A DNA stretch of 16,044 nt, taken from Chloroflexota bacterium. Lineage in GTDB: Bacteria > Chloroflexota > Dehalococcoidia > SZUA-161. Positions 1-6,263 of the stretch are shown one piece after another (the stretch's first letter is position 1; each line of letters starts with the position of its first letter). The translations under genes and the position numbers were made by a program. The stretch is from positions 1-16,044 of the forward strand of contig QIGA01000001.1 in assembly GCA_003229915.1 (NCBI GenBank), in the 5' to 3' direction. The notes under the pieces are model-generated. The model was not told the origin of the DNA. It saw only the letters and a program-made list of their open reading frames with translations, and ran no database searches.

Positions 1-1095
1 ATCGGTGTCGCCGAACATCAGCTCCGATGCCTTGGCACGGCGGTAGTAGAGCTGCATGTCGTGGTCTTTGATAAAGCCGATGCCGCCGTGAATCTGGTGT
101 CCCTCCGCGCAGGTGCGCCTGTAGGCCTCGCTCACCCACGCCTTGGCCATAGAGACCTCCAGAGCGCAGGGAAGCCCCTCGCTCAGCTTCCATGCCGCCT
201 GATAGGTGATGAAGCGGCATCCATCGACATCGGTCGCCATATTGGCGCACTTGTGCTGGATCGCCTGGAAACTTCCGATAGGGCGGCCGAACTGGACCCT
301 TTCCTTGGCGTAGTTGACGGTCATCTCCAGAACCTGCTGGGCGCCGCCTACCATAAGGGCGCATTGCGCGAGCGTTGCTTGGGACAGCACCTCCCTGATC
401 ACCGCCCAGCCACGGTTGAGCTCCCCCAGCATGTTCTTGCGGGGAACGCGCACGTTGTCGAAAACAACCTCAAACTGCCTGTCGGACGCGATGGTTTTCA
501 ACGGAGTGAGGCTTATGCCCGGGCTCTTGGCGTCTACCAGGAATAGGGTGATCCCATCCTCGCCGTCGGCGCCTTCCTTTGTCCTCGTGACGCAGAGCAG
601 GTAATCAGCGACGTGGGCATCGGCGATGAATAGCTTGGTGCCGCTGATGACGAAATCATCTCCGTCGGGGACCGCCCTGGTTTCGACTCCCGTTGCGTCC
701 CAACTGGCGCTGGGTTCGGTCAACGCTAGACTGAGTATCAGATCGCCCTTGGCGATCCGGGGCAGAAATTCGCGCTTTTGCTCCTCGGTGCCCGCTGTCA
801 GGATCGATAGCCCGCAATACACAACAGTGGGGAGGTAGGGTCCAGGTACAAGCGCCCGGCCTATCTCCTCGATGAGAACCGCCAGATCGAGGAAAGCCAT
901 CCCTTCCCCGCCATACTCGGCGGGAAATACCAGCCCCATCCATCCCAGCTCCGCCATCTTCTTCCACAGCTCCGGAGAATAGCCCTTCTCGTCCTCTTCC
1001 ATCTCCCTCACCAGCGACTTGGGGCACTCCTTCTCCAGGAAATCGCGGGACATCTTCCTTAGCATTTCCTGCTCTTCGCTTAGCGCAAAATCCAT
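1..1095 (-). CDS. Acyl-CoA dehydrogenase, probable non-catalytic partner subunit (3' end outside window)
   Basis: This is an acyl-CoA dehydrogenase-family flavoprotein. The reading frame is open from the ATG at 1095 to the window edge, giving 365 residues with no stop, so only a short C-terminal tail should be missing. The start is fixed by a strong AGGAGGT ribosome binding site just upstream. The N-terminus begins MDFALSEEQEMLRKM. A TEPSASWD segment matches the FAD-side TEP motif, and RVQFGRPIGSFQAIQHK is the usual FAD/dimer-contact motif. Near the end, QIHGGIGF is followed by RRAKASELMFGDTD. At the position where medium-chain dehydrogenase carries its catalytic Glu376 (YEGT) this protein has FGDT. 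The helix-G region also shows no Glu aligned with the isovaleryl-CoA dehydrogenase base. It lies 38 nt downstream of a second acyl-CoA dehydrogenase gene on the same strand. I infer that the two form a heteromeric enzyme like the mycobacterial FadE26-FadE27 and FadE28-FadE29 pairs. The substrate is unknown. Confidence 0.9.
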   Translation of the reverse strand, partial: MDFALSEEQEMLRKMSRDFLEKECPKSLVREMEEDEKGYSPELWKKMAELGWMGLVFPAEYGGEGMAFLDLAVLIEEIGRALVPGPYLPTVVYCGLSILTAGTEEQKREFLPRIAKGDLILSLALTEPSASWDATGVETRAVPDGDDFVISGTKLFIADAHVADYLLCVTRTKEGADGEDGITLFLVDAKSPGISLTPLKTIASDRQFEVVFDNVRVPRKNMLGELNRGWAVIREVLSQATLAQCALMVGGAQQVLEMTVNYAKERVQFGRPIGSFQAIQHKCANMATDVDGCRFITYQAAWKLSEGLPCALEVSMAKAWVSEAYRRTCAEGHQIHGGIGFIKDHDMQLYYRRAKASELMFGDTD

Positions 1096-1133
1096 GGCTG
1101 CTACCTCCTAATCTACCATTGTCAACCTGAACA

Positions 1134-2321
1134 CTACATTCGGGGCAGCCCCAGCCCCATTGTTGCTATGATCAATCTCTGGATCTCCGAGGTGCCCCCT
1201 GCTATCGTTATGCTCAAATTCCACATGTAGTCCCTGGTGATCAGGCCGCCGAATTTCGCCCACTTCGAGCCGGGCACAAGCTGCGCATAAGGGCCTATGA
1301 TCTGCAGCCCGGTATTGGAGACCCGCTGCATCAGCTCACTGCCGAACAGCTTGACCATTGCCCCCACCGAAGTGACGTCCTGGCCGGTGGCCTGTACCCA
1401 GGCTGTTCTGTAGGCCAGCATGCGGCATATCTGTATCTCGATAGCCATTTGGGCCAGCTTGTGTCGTATTACGGGGTCCTCGGCCAAAGGCACGCCGTTG
1501 CGCTTTGTCTCCTTGGCGAACTGCACCAGCCAGTCCAGGATCCGCTGTGTCAAGGAGGCAGCCCCGAGTCCGGACCTCTCGATGTTCACCAGCGCCATAG
1601 CGCCCAGCCAACCTCTGCCTCTCTCGCCAACGAGGTTTTCCTTGGGCACGCGCACATCGTCGAAAAAGGTCTCGCAAAGGTGCGCTGCCCCCTCCAGGCT
1701 TTCCAGCCGATTCACGGTGATGCCCGGGGTCTTCATGTCAATGAGGAACATACTGAGCCTGCGCGAGCGCTTCTCGGCGTCGGGGTCGGTCATCAGCGGC
1801 GCGAAGCACCAATGGGAACGGTGGGCGCCGCTGGTCCAGATTTTCTGCCCGTTGATCACATAGCAGTCATCCTTCTCTGCGGCGCGCACTTCCACGCCTC
1901 CCAGATCGGAGCCGGCCACGGGCTCGCTGAAGCCCTGGCACCAGTAGACCTCTCCCTTGGCTATTCCTGGCAGGTGCCTCCGCTTCTGCTCCTCAGAGCC
2001 GAAGTTCAGAAGCAGGGCGGCTACCATCTTCCAGCGGTACCAATAGTCCATAGCGGGCGCTCTCCAGGAGGCCATCTCCTCGCCCAAAAGGGCGTCTTCC
2101 CACAGCGGGCGTTCTTGCCCGCCGCACTCTTTGGGCCAGGTGAATGAGAGCCACCCTTTCTGAGCCAGCCCGCGCAAGAACTTCTGGGAGATTTCCCACC
2201 AGTAATCTGTTTCGTCTTCTGGCACTCCTCCATGCAGCCAATCCGAGGGGAGCTGCCTGCTCATAAAATCCCTTGCTTCCTGGCGGAACCTCTCCTGTTC
2301 TTCGGTGAGTCGGAAATCCAT
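1134..2321 (-). CDS. Acyl-CoA dehydrogenase, probable catalytic subunit
   Basis: This 395-residue protein is a full-length acyl-CoA dehydrogenase, oxidising an acyl-CoA thioester to the 2-enoyl-CoA with FAD. The N-terminal helical domain starts MDFRLTEEQERFRQEARDF. A QGFSEPVAGSDLGG segment (about 129-142) is the FAD/substrate loop, and a beta-domain with INGQKIWTSGA follows. The C-terminal GGTSEIQR motif replaces the Glu of the medium-chain YEGT motif with Gly. An ER pair at residues 248-249 (NIERSGLG) aligns with the helix-G Glu used by isovaleryl-CoA dehydrogenase and reported near residue 247 in mycobacterial ChsE4, so Glu248 is the likely base. The ATG at 2321 is preceded by AAAGGA at suitable distance. 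It is probably co-transcribed with the acyl-CoA dehydrogenase gene downstream and with the Lrp-like gene upstream. Large open frames on the opposite strand are shadows of this gene. Confidence 0.93.
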   Translation of the reverse strand: MDFRLTEEQERFRQEARDFMSRQLPSDWLHGGVPEDETDYWWEISQKFLRGLAQKGWLSFTWPKECGGQERPLWEDALLGEEMASWRAPAMDYWYRWKMVAALLLNFGSEEQKRRHLPGIAKGEVYWCQGFSEPVAGSDLGGVEVRAAEKDDCYVINGQKIWTSGAHRSHWCFAPLMTDPDAEKRSRRLSMFLIDMKTPGITVNRLESLEGAAHLCETFFDDVRVPKENLVGERGRGWLGAMALVNIERSGLGAASLTQRILDWLVQFAKETKRNGVPLAEDPVIRHKLAQMAIEIQICRMLAYRTAWVQATGQDVTSVGAMVKLFGSELMQRVSNTGLQIIGPYAQLVPGSKWAKFGGLITRDYMWNLSITIAGGTSEIQRLIIATMGLGLPRM

Positions 2322-2393
2322 GCATCACGTCCTTTCAGCGCGCGAGTCCAGCATCTTGGCACCGGGTGGCCTGAATAAGGTTGGCCGCTTGTT

Positions 2394-2633
2394 CTATGTG
2401 AAATCCACAGCCAGGCAGGTTACAGTCCTCTCTATGCCCCCTACCGGGTGGATTTCATTGGTTACCAGGTTACCGACTGCGGTCAGGTCTGCTCCCTCAA
2501 CGACCACGATCACGTCATAGGGCCCGGTAACCCCATCCACCTCTTTTACACCCGCTACTTTGCGGAGAGCGAGGGCTACGTCCTTCGTTTTGCCCACCGA
2601 GGTTTCGATTAATACGTACGCTCTAGCACCCAT
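2394..2633 (-). CDS. Stand-alone Lrp/AsnC ligand-binding (RAM) domain protein
   Basis: This 79-residue protein consists only of the alpha/beta ACT-like effector domain of Lrp/AsnC regulators. It begins MGARAYVLIETSVGK and contains VTGPYDVIVVVEG and HPVGGIERTVTCLAV, the usual pattern of the domain. No helix-turn-helix is present. The family is known to bind amino acids or related small ligands and to assemble into dimers and octamers; the ligand here is unknown. I chose the ATG at 2633 because AAAGGGGGT lies just upstream and the protein then starts at the first domain strand. A longer in-frame start (TTG at 2711) has no ribosome binding site and would add 26 unrelated residues. A sigma70-like promoter lies about 105 nt upstream, and the acyl-CoA dehydrogenase pair follows 72 nt downstream. 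It may modulate a partner regulator or an enzyme of that pathway (inference). Confidence 0.85.
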   Translation of the reverse strand: MGARAYVLIETSVGKTKDVALALRKVAGVKEVDGVTGPYDVIVVVEGADLTAVGNLVTNEIHPVGGIERTVTCLAVDFT

Positions 2634-2744
2634 TGTGCTGACCCCCTTTCCACACATCAGAGAATCGATATCCTGGTGAACCCCAAAGGGTGTGATATTA
2701 GTTCTCGTCAAGCGGTTCGCTCAGTGAGAGGCAGACCGACTCAT

Positions 2745-2774
2745 ATTATACCCTACCCCTCCCACTGTTGAAAA
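2745..2774 (-). promoter_or_regulatory. Sigma70-like promoter for the Lrp-like/acyl-CoA dehydrogenase unit
   Basis: On the minus strand there is a perfect TATAAT (-10, plus positions 2745-2750). A TTTTCA hexamer lies 18 nt upstream (2769-2774) and matches four of six -35 bases. The predicted leader to the ATG at 2633 is about 105 nt. The -35 lies inside the 8-bp hairpin at 2768-2786. Confidence 0.5.
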
Positions 2775-2786
2775 GCGCCTTTTCAA
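2768..2786. repeat. Perfect 8-bp inverted repeat with 3-nt loop downstream of pncB
   Basis: TTGAAAAG, CGC, CTTTTCAA forms a perfect stem-loop 5 nt beyond the pncB stop. It has no run of T after it on the minus strand, so it is a poor classical terminator. Its overlap with the predicted -35 of the next unit makes an operator equally possible. Confidence 0.45.
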
Positions 2787-2791
2787 AGAGC

Positions 2792-3787
2792 TCAGATTAC
2801 GCGTTTAAGCCTGGGGTTGGGTGTAATGCCAGGAATCCTGCCCCTCTTGGCCACAGGTTTGCCCTCCACCTCATGGATATCGGCGGTGAAGTCAATGGGC
2901 TTGGCCCCGCTGATATAACTTCCTACCCCAAAGCCATCCACAGGCGACTTATTCTCTATGAAATATCGAATTCGTTCGGGGTCAAGACCGCCGCTGACAA
3001 AAATCCTTACCTCTTTGAATCCTGCAAGGTCGAGCCTGGCTCTTACCTCCTTAGTCAGATCAGCGGTGACTCGACCGCGTTCCGAAGGAGTGTCCAGCCT
3101 CACTCCAGATAGCCTGCCCTTCATCGCTTGTGCCACGAGCACGCTTTCCTCAGCCTCGTCCTTGAAGGTATCAACCAGGGAGATGCGGGGCACCTCCGGT
3201 GGCATATGCTTGTCGAAGGCCACGGTAGCCTTGGCGGTGTCGCCCATGATCAGGATCAAGGCGTGGGGCATGGTGCCTGCAGGGCTGACTCCTGCCAGGT
3301 TGGCTCCCACCGCTGAGGAGCATGACTGACATCCCCCTGCGACTGCTGCGTAGTCCATAACGCCGGATACCAACGGATGGACGTGGCGAGCCCCGAAGCT
3401 CATGATGGGAATACCCTGGGCTGCCTCGACGCATTCCCTGGCGGCTGTGGCCCAGCCGCTACCGTGGGCCAATGATCCGATAATAGCGGTCTCGTAAATC
3501 CCAAAGGATTGATATGGCGCGGTTATTCTCAGAACAACCTCTTTCCTCTGTATAGGCTCGCCCTCAGACAATGACCAGGCCTCGCTGCCCGGTGGCAGAA
3601 CCTTATCGAGCAGAGCCTTGACTTCCCTCATGCCACAGAGTACCCCGGTCTTGCTCGGGAAAACCTCCATAGTCACAACCGGGTCAAGTCCTTCTTTTCG
3701 CAGGATGTCTCTTGCGCGCAGGAAGTAGATATCGGAGGTCTCCCCGGACAGGATGGAGGGATGAACTTCAAATTCTGGCCGATCCAT
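2792..3787 (-). CDS. pncB: Nicotinate phosphoribosyltransferase
   Basis: This protein converts nicotinate and PRPP to nicotinate mononucleotide, the committed step of the Preiss-Handler NAD salvage route in the cytoplasm. The 331 residues fit the short (archaeal/Chloroflexota-type) form of the family. Visible landmarks (numbered from this start) are an N-terminal alpha/beta region with SGETSDIYFLRA, then SFGARHVHP near 130-138, a GGCQSCSSAVGANLAG segment near 151-166, GTMPHALI near 171-178, VRLDTP near 229-234, and the phosphate-binding FVSGGLD and GFGVGSYI loops near 263-292. The ATG at 3787 has GGAG five nt upstream. A GTG at 3793, overlapping the upstream stop as GTGA, is possible but has no usable ribosome binding site. 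The nicotinamidase gene that makes its substrate lies immediately upstream on the same strand, so the two are translationally linked. Confidence 0.92.
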   Translation of the reverse strand: MDRPEFEVHPSILSGETSDIYFLRARDILRKEGLDPVVTMEVFPSKTGVLCGMREVKALLDKVLPPGSEAWSLSEGEPIQRKEVVLRITAPYQSFGIYETAIIGSLAHGSGWATAARECVEAAQGIPIMSFGARHVHPLVSGVMDYAAVAGGCQSCSSAVGANLAGVSPAGTMPHALILIMGDTAKATVAFDKHMPPEVPRISLVDTFKDEAEESVLVAQAMKGRLSGVRLDTPSERGRVTADLTKEVRARLDLAGFKEVRIFVSGGLDPERIRYFIENKSPVDGFGVGSYISGAKPIDFTADIHEVEGKPVAKRGRIPGITPNPRLKRVI

Positions 3788-3789
3788 TT

Positions 3790-4314
3790 TCACTCCAGGC
3801 TTACCAGCTTGGCTCCCAAAACCTTATCCATGTGGTCGAGAGCGAACCGGTGCCCTTCCTCATTGAAGCTGGCAACACAGTCGGTAGGTACTTCAACTGC
3901 GTAGTCTTGGTTGCGGGCGTCGGCCACGGTGTGCATGACGCATATATCGGTGCAGACACCGCAGACGATGAGCTTCTCGGGCCTTACTGCCTGCAGCCTC
4001 TCATCAAGCACAGTTTTGAAAAAGCCGCTATAGCGATTCTTTGGAATCACCTCCCCGGGATAATCGCGCAGTTCGGGAATAATCTCTGCCTCCTCTGTTC
4101 CGGAGACGCAGTGAGGGGGGAACATCTTGAGTTCGAGGTCGTCGAGGTCGTGGCGGTCACAGATGAAGAAAACCTTCGAGCCTTTTGCCAGTTCCTGCTG
4201 CAGCAACTCGCGGATATTGGGGATTATCCGGCGCGCTTGCTCACCGCAGTAGAGGGGATAGCCCTCCTCCAGGAAGCCTTTGAGCATGTCTACCACCAAG
4301 ACCGCATTAGCCAT
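3790..4314 (-). CDS. pncA: Nicotinamidase / isochorismatase-family hydrolase
   Basis: This enzyme hydrolyses nicotinamide to nicotinate and ammonia and feeds the adjacent nicotinate phosphoribosyltransferase. The 174-residue length is typical. The catalytic triad of the family is visible as Asp9 (VVDML), Lys92 (PKNRYSGF) and Cys125 (GVCTDICV). The metal site is visible as Asp53 and His55 (CDRHD) plus His68 (FPPHCVSGT). The alternative, a generic isochorismatase-fold hydrolase, is less likely given the metal-binding FPPHC motif and the pncB neighbour. The ATG at 4314 follows GGAGA at about 7 nt. Upstream are a well-formed promoter, a palindromic operator-like site centred on the -10, and a hairpin that reaches into the ribosome binding site. 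Expression is therefore probably controlled, perhaps by NAD status (inference). Confidence 0.92.
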   Translation of the reverse strand: MANAVLVVDMLKGFLEEGYPLYCGEQARRIIPNIRELLQQELAKGSKVFFICDRHDLDDLELKMFPPHCVSGTEEAEIIPELRDYPGEVIPKNRYSGFFKTVLDERLQAVRPEKLIVCGVCTDICVMHTVADARNQDYAVEVPTDCVASFNEEGHRFALDHMDKVLGAKLVSLE

Positions 4315-4324
4315 ATGCTCTTCT

Positions 4325-4339
4325 CCGCTCTCAGAGCGG
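4325..4339 (-). promoter_or_regulatory. Leader hairpin touching the pncA ribosome binding site
   Basis: On the minus strand CCGCTC, TGA, GAGCGG is a perfect 6-bp stem with a 3-nt loop. Its 3' arm shares bases with the GGAGA ribosome binding site (plus 4322-4326), so folding would partly hide the site. It lies inside the predicted transcript leader of about 23 nt. Confidence 0.5.
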
Positions 4340-4354
4340 TGGTATTATACCACC
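4338..4354. promoter_or_regulatory. 17-bp palindromic operator-like site over the pncA -10
   Basis: GGTGGTAT, T, ATACCACC is a perfect 8+1+8 palindrome. The minus-strand TATAAT of the pncA promoter sits at its centre, so a dimeric repressor bound here would block RNA polymerase. I cannot assign it to a known NAD-regulator motif (NiaR, NrtR, NadR) by eye. Confidence 0.6.
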
Positions 4355-4372
4355 TCGTCAGATAGTGGGCAA
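4344..4372 (-). promoter_or_regulatory. Sigma70-like promoter of pncA-pncB
   Basis: The minus strand has -35 TTGCCC (plus 4367-4372), a 17-nt spacer and -10 TATAAT (plus 4344-4349). Transcription should start near 4337, about 23 nt before the pncA ATG. Confidence 0.65.
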
Positions 4373-4383
4373 CAAGATGTTAC

Positions 4384-4564
4384 CAGCCAAAAACAGCGAT
4401 CAGAACACCAGTCAGTTGCCACATCTCAGTCTAAGGGTGGTGGGAGCGCGGGGTGTAGGGGCGTCCTTCCACGGAAGGATGGAACGCCCTAACGCCCGTG
4501 AGATTGCTTCGGCTGCGCTCGCAATGACACCCAAAACCCTGGTTTTTGAAGCCAATCGCTATTT
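4384..4564 (-). repeat. Interspersed repeat, left copy (inverted relative to 6595-6752)
   Basis: This 181-bp block is the reverse complement of 6595-6752, with a few substitutions and about 23 extra nt near 4411-4443. Bases 4445-4510 are identical over 66 nt to 6648-6713 in reverse complement. It contains the mosaic unit CATTGCGAGCGCAGC followed by GAAGCAATCTC, a pattern often seen in dispersed bacterial repeats, and an AGGGGCG-type palindrome at 4456-4491. It encodes no transposase, and I could not identify target-site duplications. With the promoters either side it accounts for the gene-free stretch 4315-4646. Small open frames across it are not credible genes. Confidence 0.8.
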
Positions 4565-4588
4565 GGAGGTACCAGAATCTCTTATCGT

Positions 4589-4617
4589 TTGAGAAAAGCG
4601 GTCGTATCTTATATAAT
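4589..4617 (+). promoter_or_regulatory. Sigma70-like promoter of the speD-speE unit
   Basis: -35 TTGAGA (4589-4594), a 17-nt spacer and a perfect -10 TATAAT (4612-4617) lie just inside the left repeat copy. Transcription should start near 4624. This rules out the upstream TTG at 4617 as the SpeD start and supports the TTG at 4647. Confidence 0.7.
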
Positions 4618-4646
4618 TGGGACGACTCCTAGCTAGGGGCAGGGAT

Positions 4647-4991
4647 TTGGGCACACTGGGGAAACACTATCTTCTGGATTTGAAGGATTGCAGAAAGGAT
4701 CGACTTGATGATATGGACTTCATCAAGGAGGTCCTCCTCGACGTGGCTAAAGAAGCAGGGACCGCCGTAATCGGAGAGTCCTTTCACCGATTCCTGCCCC
4801 AGGGGCTGAGCGGTGTGGTGCTGATCACCGGCGCCCATCTCTGTATCCATACCTGGCCGGAATATGGCTATGCGGCGATCGACATCTTCACCCATGGGGA
4901 CTCGTTCAATCCTGAAGAGGCGGCCAGATTGATTGTAGATAAGTTCGAGAGCAAGAATCCCGCCATAGTGGAGCTGAAAAGGGGGTTTTAG
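4647..4991 (+). CDS. SpeD-family protein lacking the pyruvoyl-forming Ser and catalytic Cys
   Basis: This 114-residue protein is a clear homologue of the bacterial S-adenosylmethionine decarboxylase proenzyme SpeD, which normally self-cleaves to make a pyruvoyl cofactor and supplies the aminopropyl donor for spermidine. From the TTG start at 4647 (AGGGG seven nt upstream, downstream of the promoter) the numbering coincides with the Thermotoga enzyme. His47-Arg-Phe, Gly53-Leu-Ser55-Gly, His68 in IHTWPEYGYAAID and the tail are all in place. The processing Ser63 is replaced by Ala (TGAHLC) with Gly62 before it, and the proton-donor Cys83 is replaced by His (IFTHGD). Ser55 and His68, which aid processing in the family, remain. 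The protein should not be able to form the usual cofactor. It may be a prozyme-like regulatory subunit, a re-purposed enzyme, or a decayed copy. The downstream aminopropyltransferase begins 3 nt after its stop. Confidence 0.88.
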   Translation: MGTLGKHYLLDLKDCRKDRLDDMDFIKEVLLDVAKEAGTAVIGESFHRFLPQGLSGVVLITGAHLCIHTWPEYGYAAIDIFTHGDSFNPEEAARLIVDKFESKNPAIVELKRGF

Positions 4992-4994
4992 TCT

Positions 4995-5909
4995 GTGAGT
5001 AGAATGGGAGCAAACTGGTTTTGGGAGTTCGTTACTCCCCACCTGATACAGCAGTTCAGCATCAGCGACATACTCTACACCGGCGAAACAGGTTTCCAGT
5101 CTATTCAGGTTATCGATACCCCCGGCTTCGGCAAGTGCCTGATTCTGGATGGCAAGATCCAGTGCAGTGAAACGGATGAATTCATCTACCATGAAGCCTT
5201 GGTTCACCCTCCGATGATCACTCATCCTAAGCCCGAGACTGTTTTCATCGCCGGTGGTGGTGAGGGGGCCACATTGAGGGAAGTGCTGGCGCACAGCACG
5301 GTGAAAAGGGTGGTGATGGTCGATATCGACAAAGAGGTGACAGACATCAGCAGAGAGTTCCTTCCTTCTCTTAGCCAGGGCTCTTTCGACGACAGTCGGG
5401 TCGAGCTTCTGCATGTAGACGCTCTGAAATATCTCGACGATACCCAGGAGAAGTTTGACGTGGTCATCATCGATCTAACCGAGCCGCTTGAGGAGGGGCC
5501 AGCCTACCTGCTGTACACCCGGGAGTTCTATCAAAGCCTGAGGGATAAGTTGGCGGCGGATGGACTGATCTCCCTTCAGTCGGGCTCAACGAGCATGATC
5601 ATCTCGCTGGGCTTTATCGCGGTGGCTAATACCTTGCGAACGGCATTCTCCGCAGTAGCACCCTATCAGGTGGAGATACCTTCTTTCGGCGGCACCTGGG
5701 GCTTCGCTACGGCTTCCCGGATTTTGGACCCCCGCGATCTTTCCCCAGAGGAGGTTGATCGCAGAATATCGAGTCGGATCAACAAAACCCTTCGCTTCTA
5801 CGACGGGCTTACCCACCGCGGAATGTTCTCTATACCCAAGTACCTCAGAGAGGAGATGGCCAGGGAGAAGCGGATCATCACCATAGACCAGCCCCTGTTC
5901 ACCTATTAG
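4995..5909 (+). CDS. speE: Polyamine aminopropyltransferase (spermidine/thermospermine synthase family)
   Basis: This 304-residue protein transfers the aminopropyl group of decarboxylated AdoMet to a polyamine acceptor. An N-terminal beta-domain (about 5-75, with GFQSIQVIDTPGFGKCLILDG and DEFIYHEALVHPP) is followed by a Rossmann domain. That domain has GGGEG at 87-91, VDIDKEV around 109-115, the binding-site Asp in HVDALKYL, and a catalytic-type Asp160 in IIDLTEPLEEGPAYLLYT. The GGGEG and DLxEP...GP.Y.LYT patterns and a late IPSFGGTWGF segment resemble thermospermine synthase (ACL5) more than classical SpeE, which has GGGDGG and DSxDP. The acceptor and product are therefore uncertain: spermidine or thermospermine. 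The GTG at 4995 has AAAGGGGG nine nt upstream; an ATG at 5004 has none. The spacing to the SpeD homologue indicates one operon. Confidence 0.88.
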   Translation: MSRMGANWFWEFVTPHLIQQFSISDILYTGETGFQSIQVIDTPGFGKCLILDGKIQCSETDEFIYHEALVHPPMITHPKPETVFIAGGGEGATLREVLAHSTVKRVVMVDIDKEVTDISREFLPSLSQGSFDDSRVELLHVDALKYLDDTQEKFDVVIIDLTEPLEEGPAYLLYTREFYQSLRDKLAADGLISLQSGSTSMIISLGFIAVANTLRTAFSAVAPYQVEIPSFGGTWGFATASRILDPRDLSPEEVDRRISSRINKTLRFYDGLTHRGMFSIPKYLREEMAREKRIITIDQPLFTY

Positions 5910-6010
5910 CTGGGCTCATTAGGCTGGCGGTGTGGGCGCGTTGGTGTGGGATGAGCTTGAGGTACATATAAAACGAGAAGGATATGAACCCGTGCCTGCA
6001 TGAGAATGTG

Positions 6011-6034
6011 CCAGTTACATACCTATGCAACTGG
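6011..6034. terminator. Hairpin at the speE/hicB convergent junction
   Basis: CCAGTT and AACTGG (6011-6016, 6029-6034) plus inner CATA/TATG pair around a 2-nt loop with one mismatch. It spans the hicB stop codon and lies between converging genes. No T-run follows on either strand, so terminator function is only suggested by position. The remaining junction DNA (5910-6010) shows nothing recognisable. Confidence 0.35.
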
Positions 6035-6253
6035 CTCCTTGACTTCAATGACCAACGACTCAATACTGGATTCTTCGGGTATACGCTCGCCATGGGCTTT
6101 ACAGGACTCTAAGTACAGCTCTATCGCCTCTTTGGCCATAGCTATGGCCTCTTTCCTAGTCTCTCCTTGAGTGTAGCAGCCCGGAAGAGCGGGCACTTCC
6201 ACAGAATATCCACCCTCCTCTTCGGGCACAAGGATAACGGTATATCTCAACAT
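6023..6253 (-). CDS. hicB: HicB-family antitoxin
   Basis: This 76-residue protein is a short HicB: a partial RNase H-like fold that binds and neutralises the HicA toxin. It shows the family pattern YTVILVPEEEGGYSVEVPALPGCYTQGET followed by an amphipathic helix (KEAIAMAKEAIELYL). No C-terminal ribbon-helix-helix or helix-turn-helix domain is present, so autoregulation by this subunit alone is doubtful. AGGAGG lies six nt before the ATG at 6253; a tandem ATG at 6256 is only three nt from it and less likely. The ribosome binding site overlaps the hicA stop codon region, which couples translation of the antitoxin to the toxin. Confidence 0.88.
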   Translation of the reverse strand: MLRYTVILVPEEEGGYSVEVPALPGCYTQGETRKEAIAMAKEAIELYLESCKAHGERIPEESSIESLVIEVKEPVA

Positions 6254-6263
6254 CATCAGCCTC

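Noticed and set aside
1449..2147. Long plus-strand open frame (232 codons) opposite the acyl-CoA dehydrogenase gene
   Set aside because: It mirrors a strongly supported gene in a GC-rich region, has no recognisable domain and no ribosome binding site.
4365..4592. Small open frames across the left and right repeat copies (also 6498-6716)
   Set aside because: They are translations of interspersed repeat DNA; the two copies would encode different, unrelated peptides depending on orientation.
4617..4646. Upstream TTG start for the SpeD homologue
   Set aside because: The codon overlaps the -10 box at 4612-4617, and the residues it would add do not match the family N-terminus.
4629..5414. 261-codon minus-strand open frame across the speD-like and speE genes
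   Set aside because: It is antisense to two clearly conserved proteins and shows no family motif of its own.
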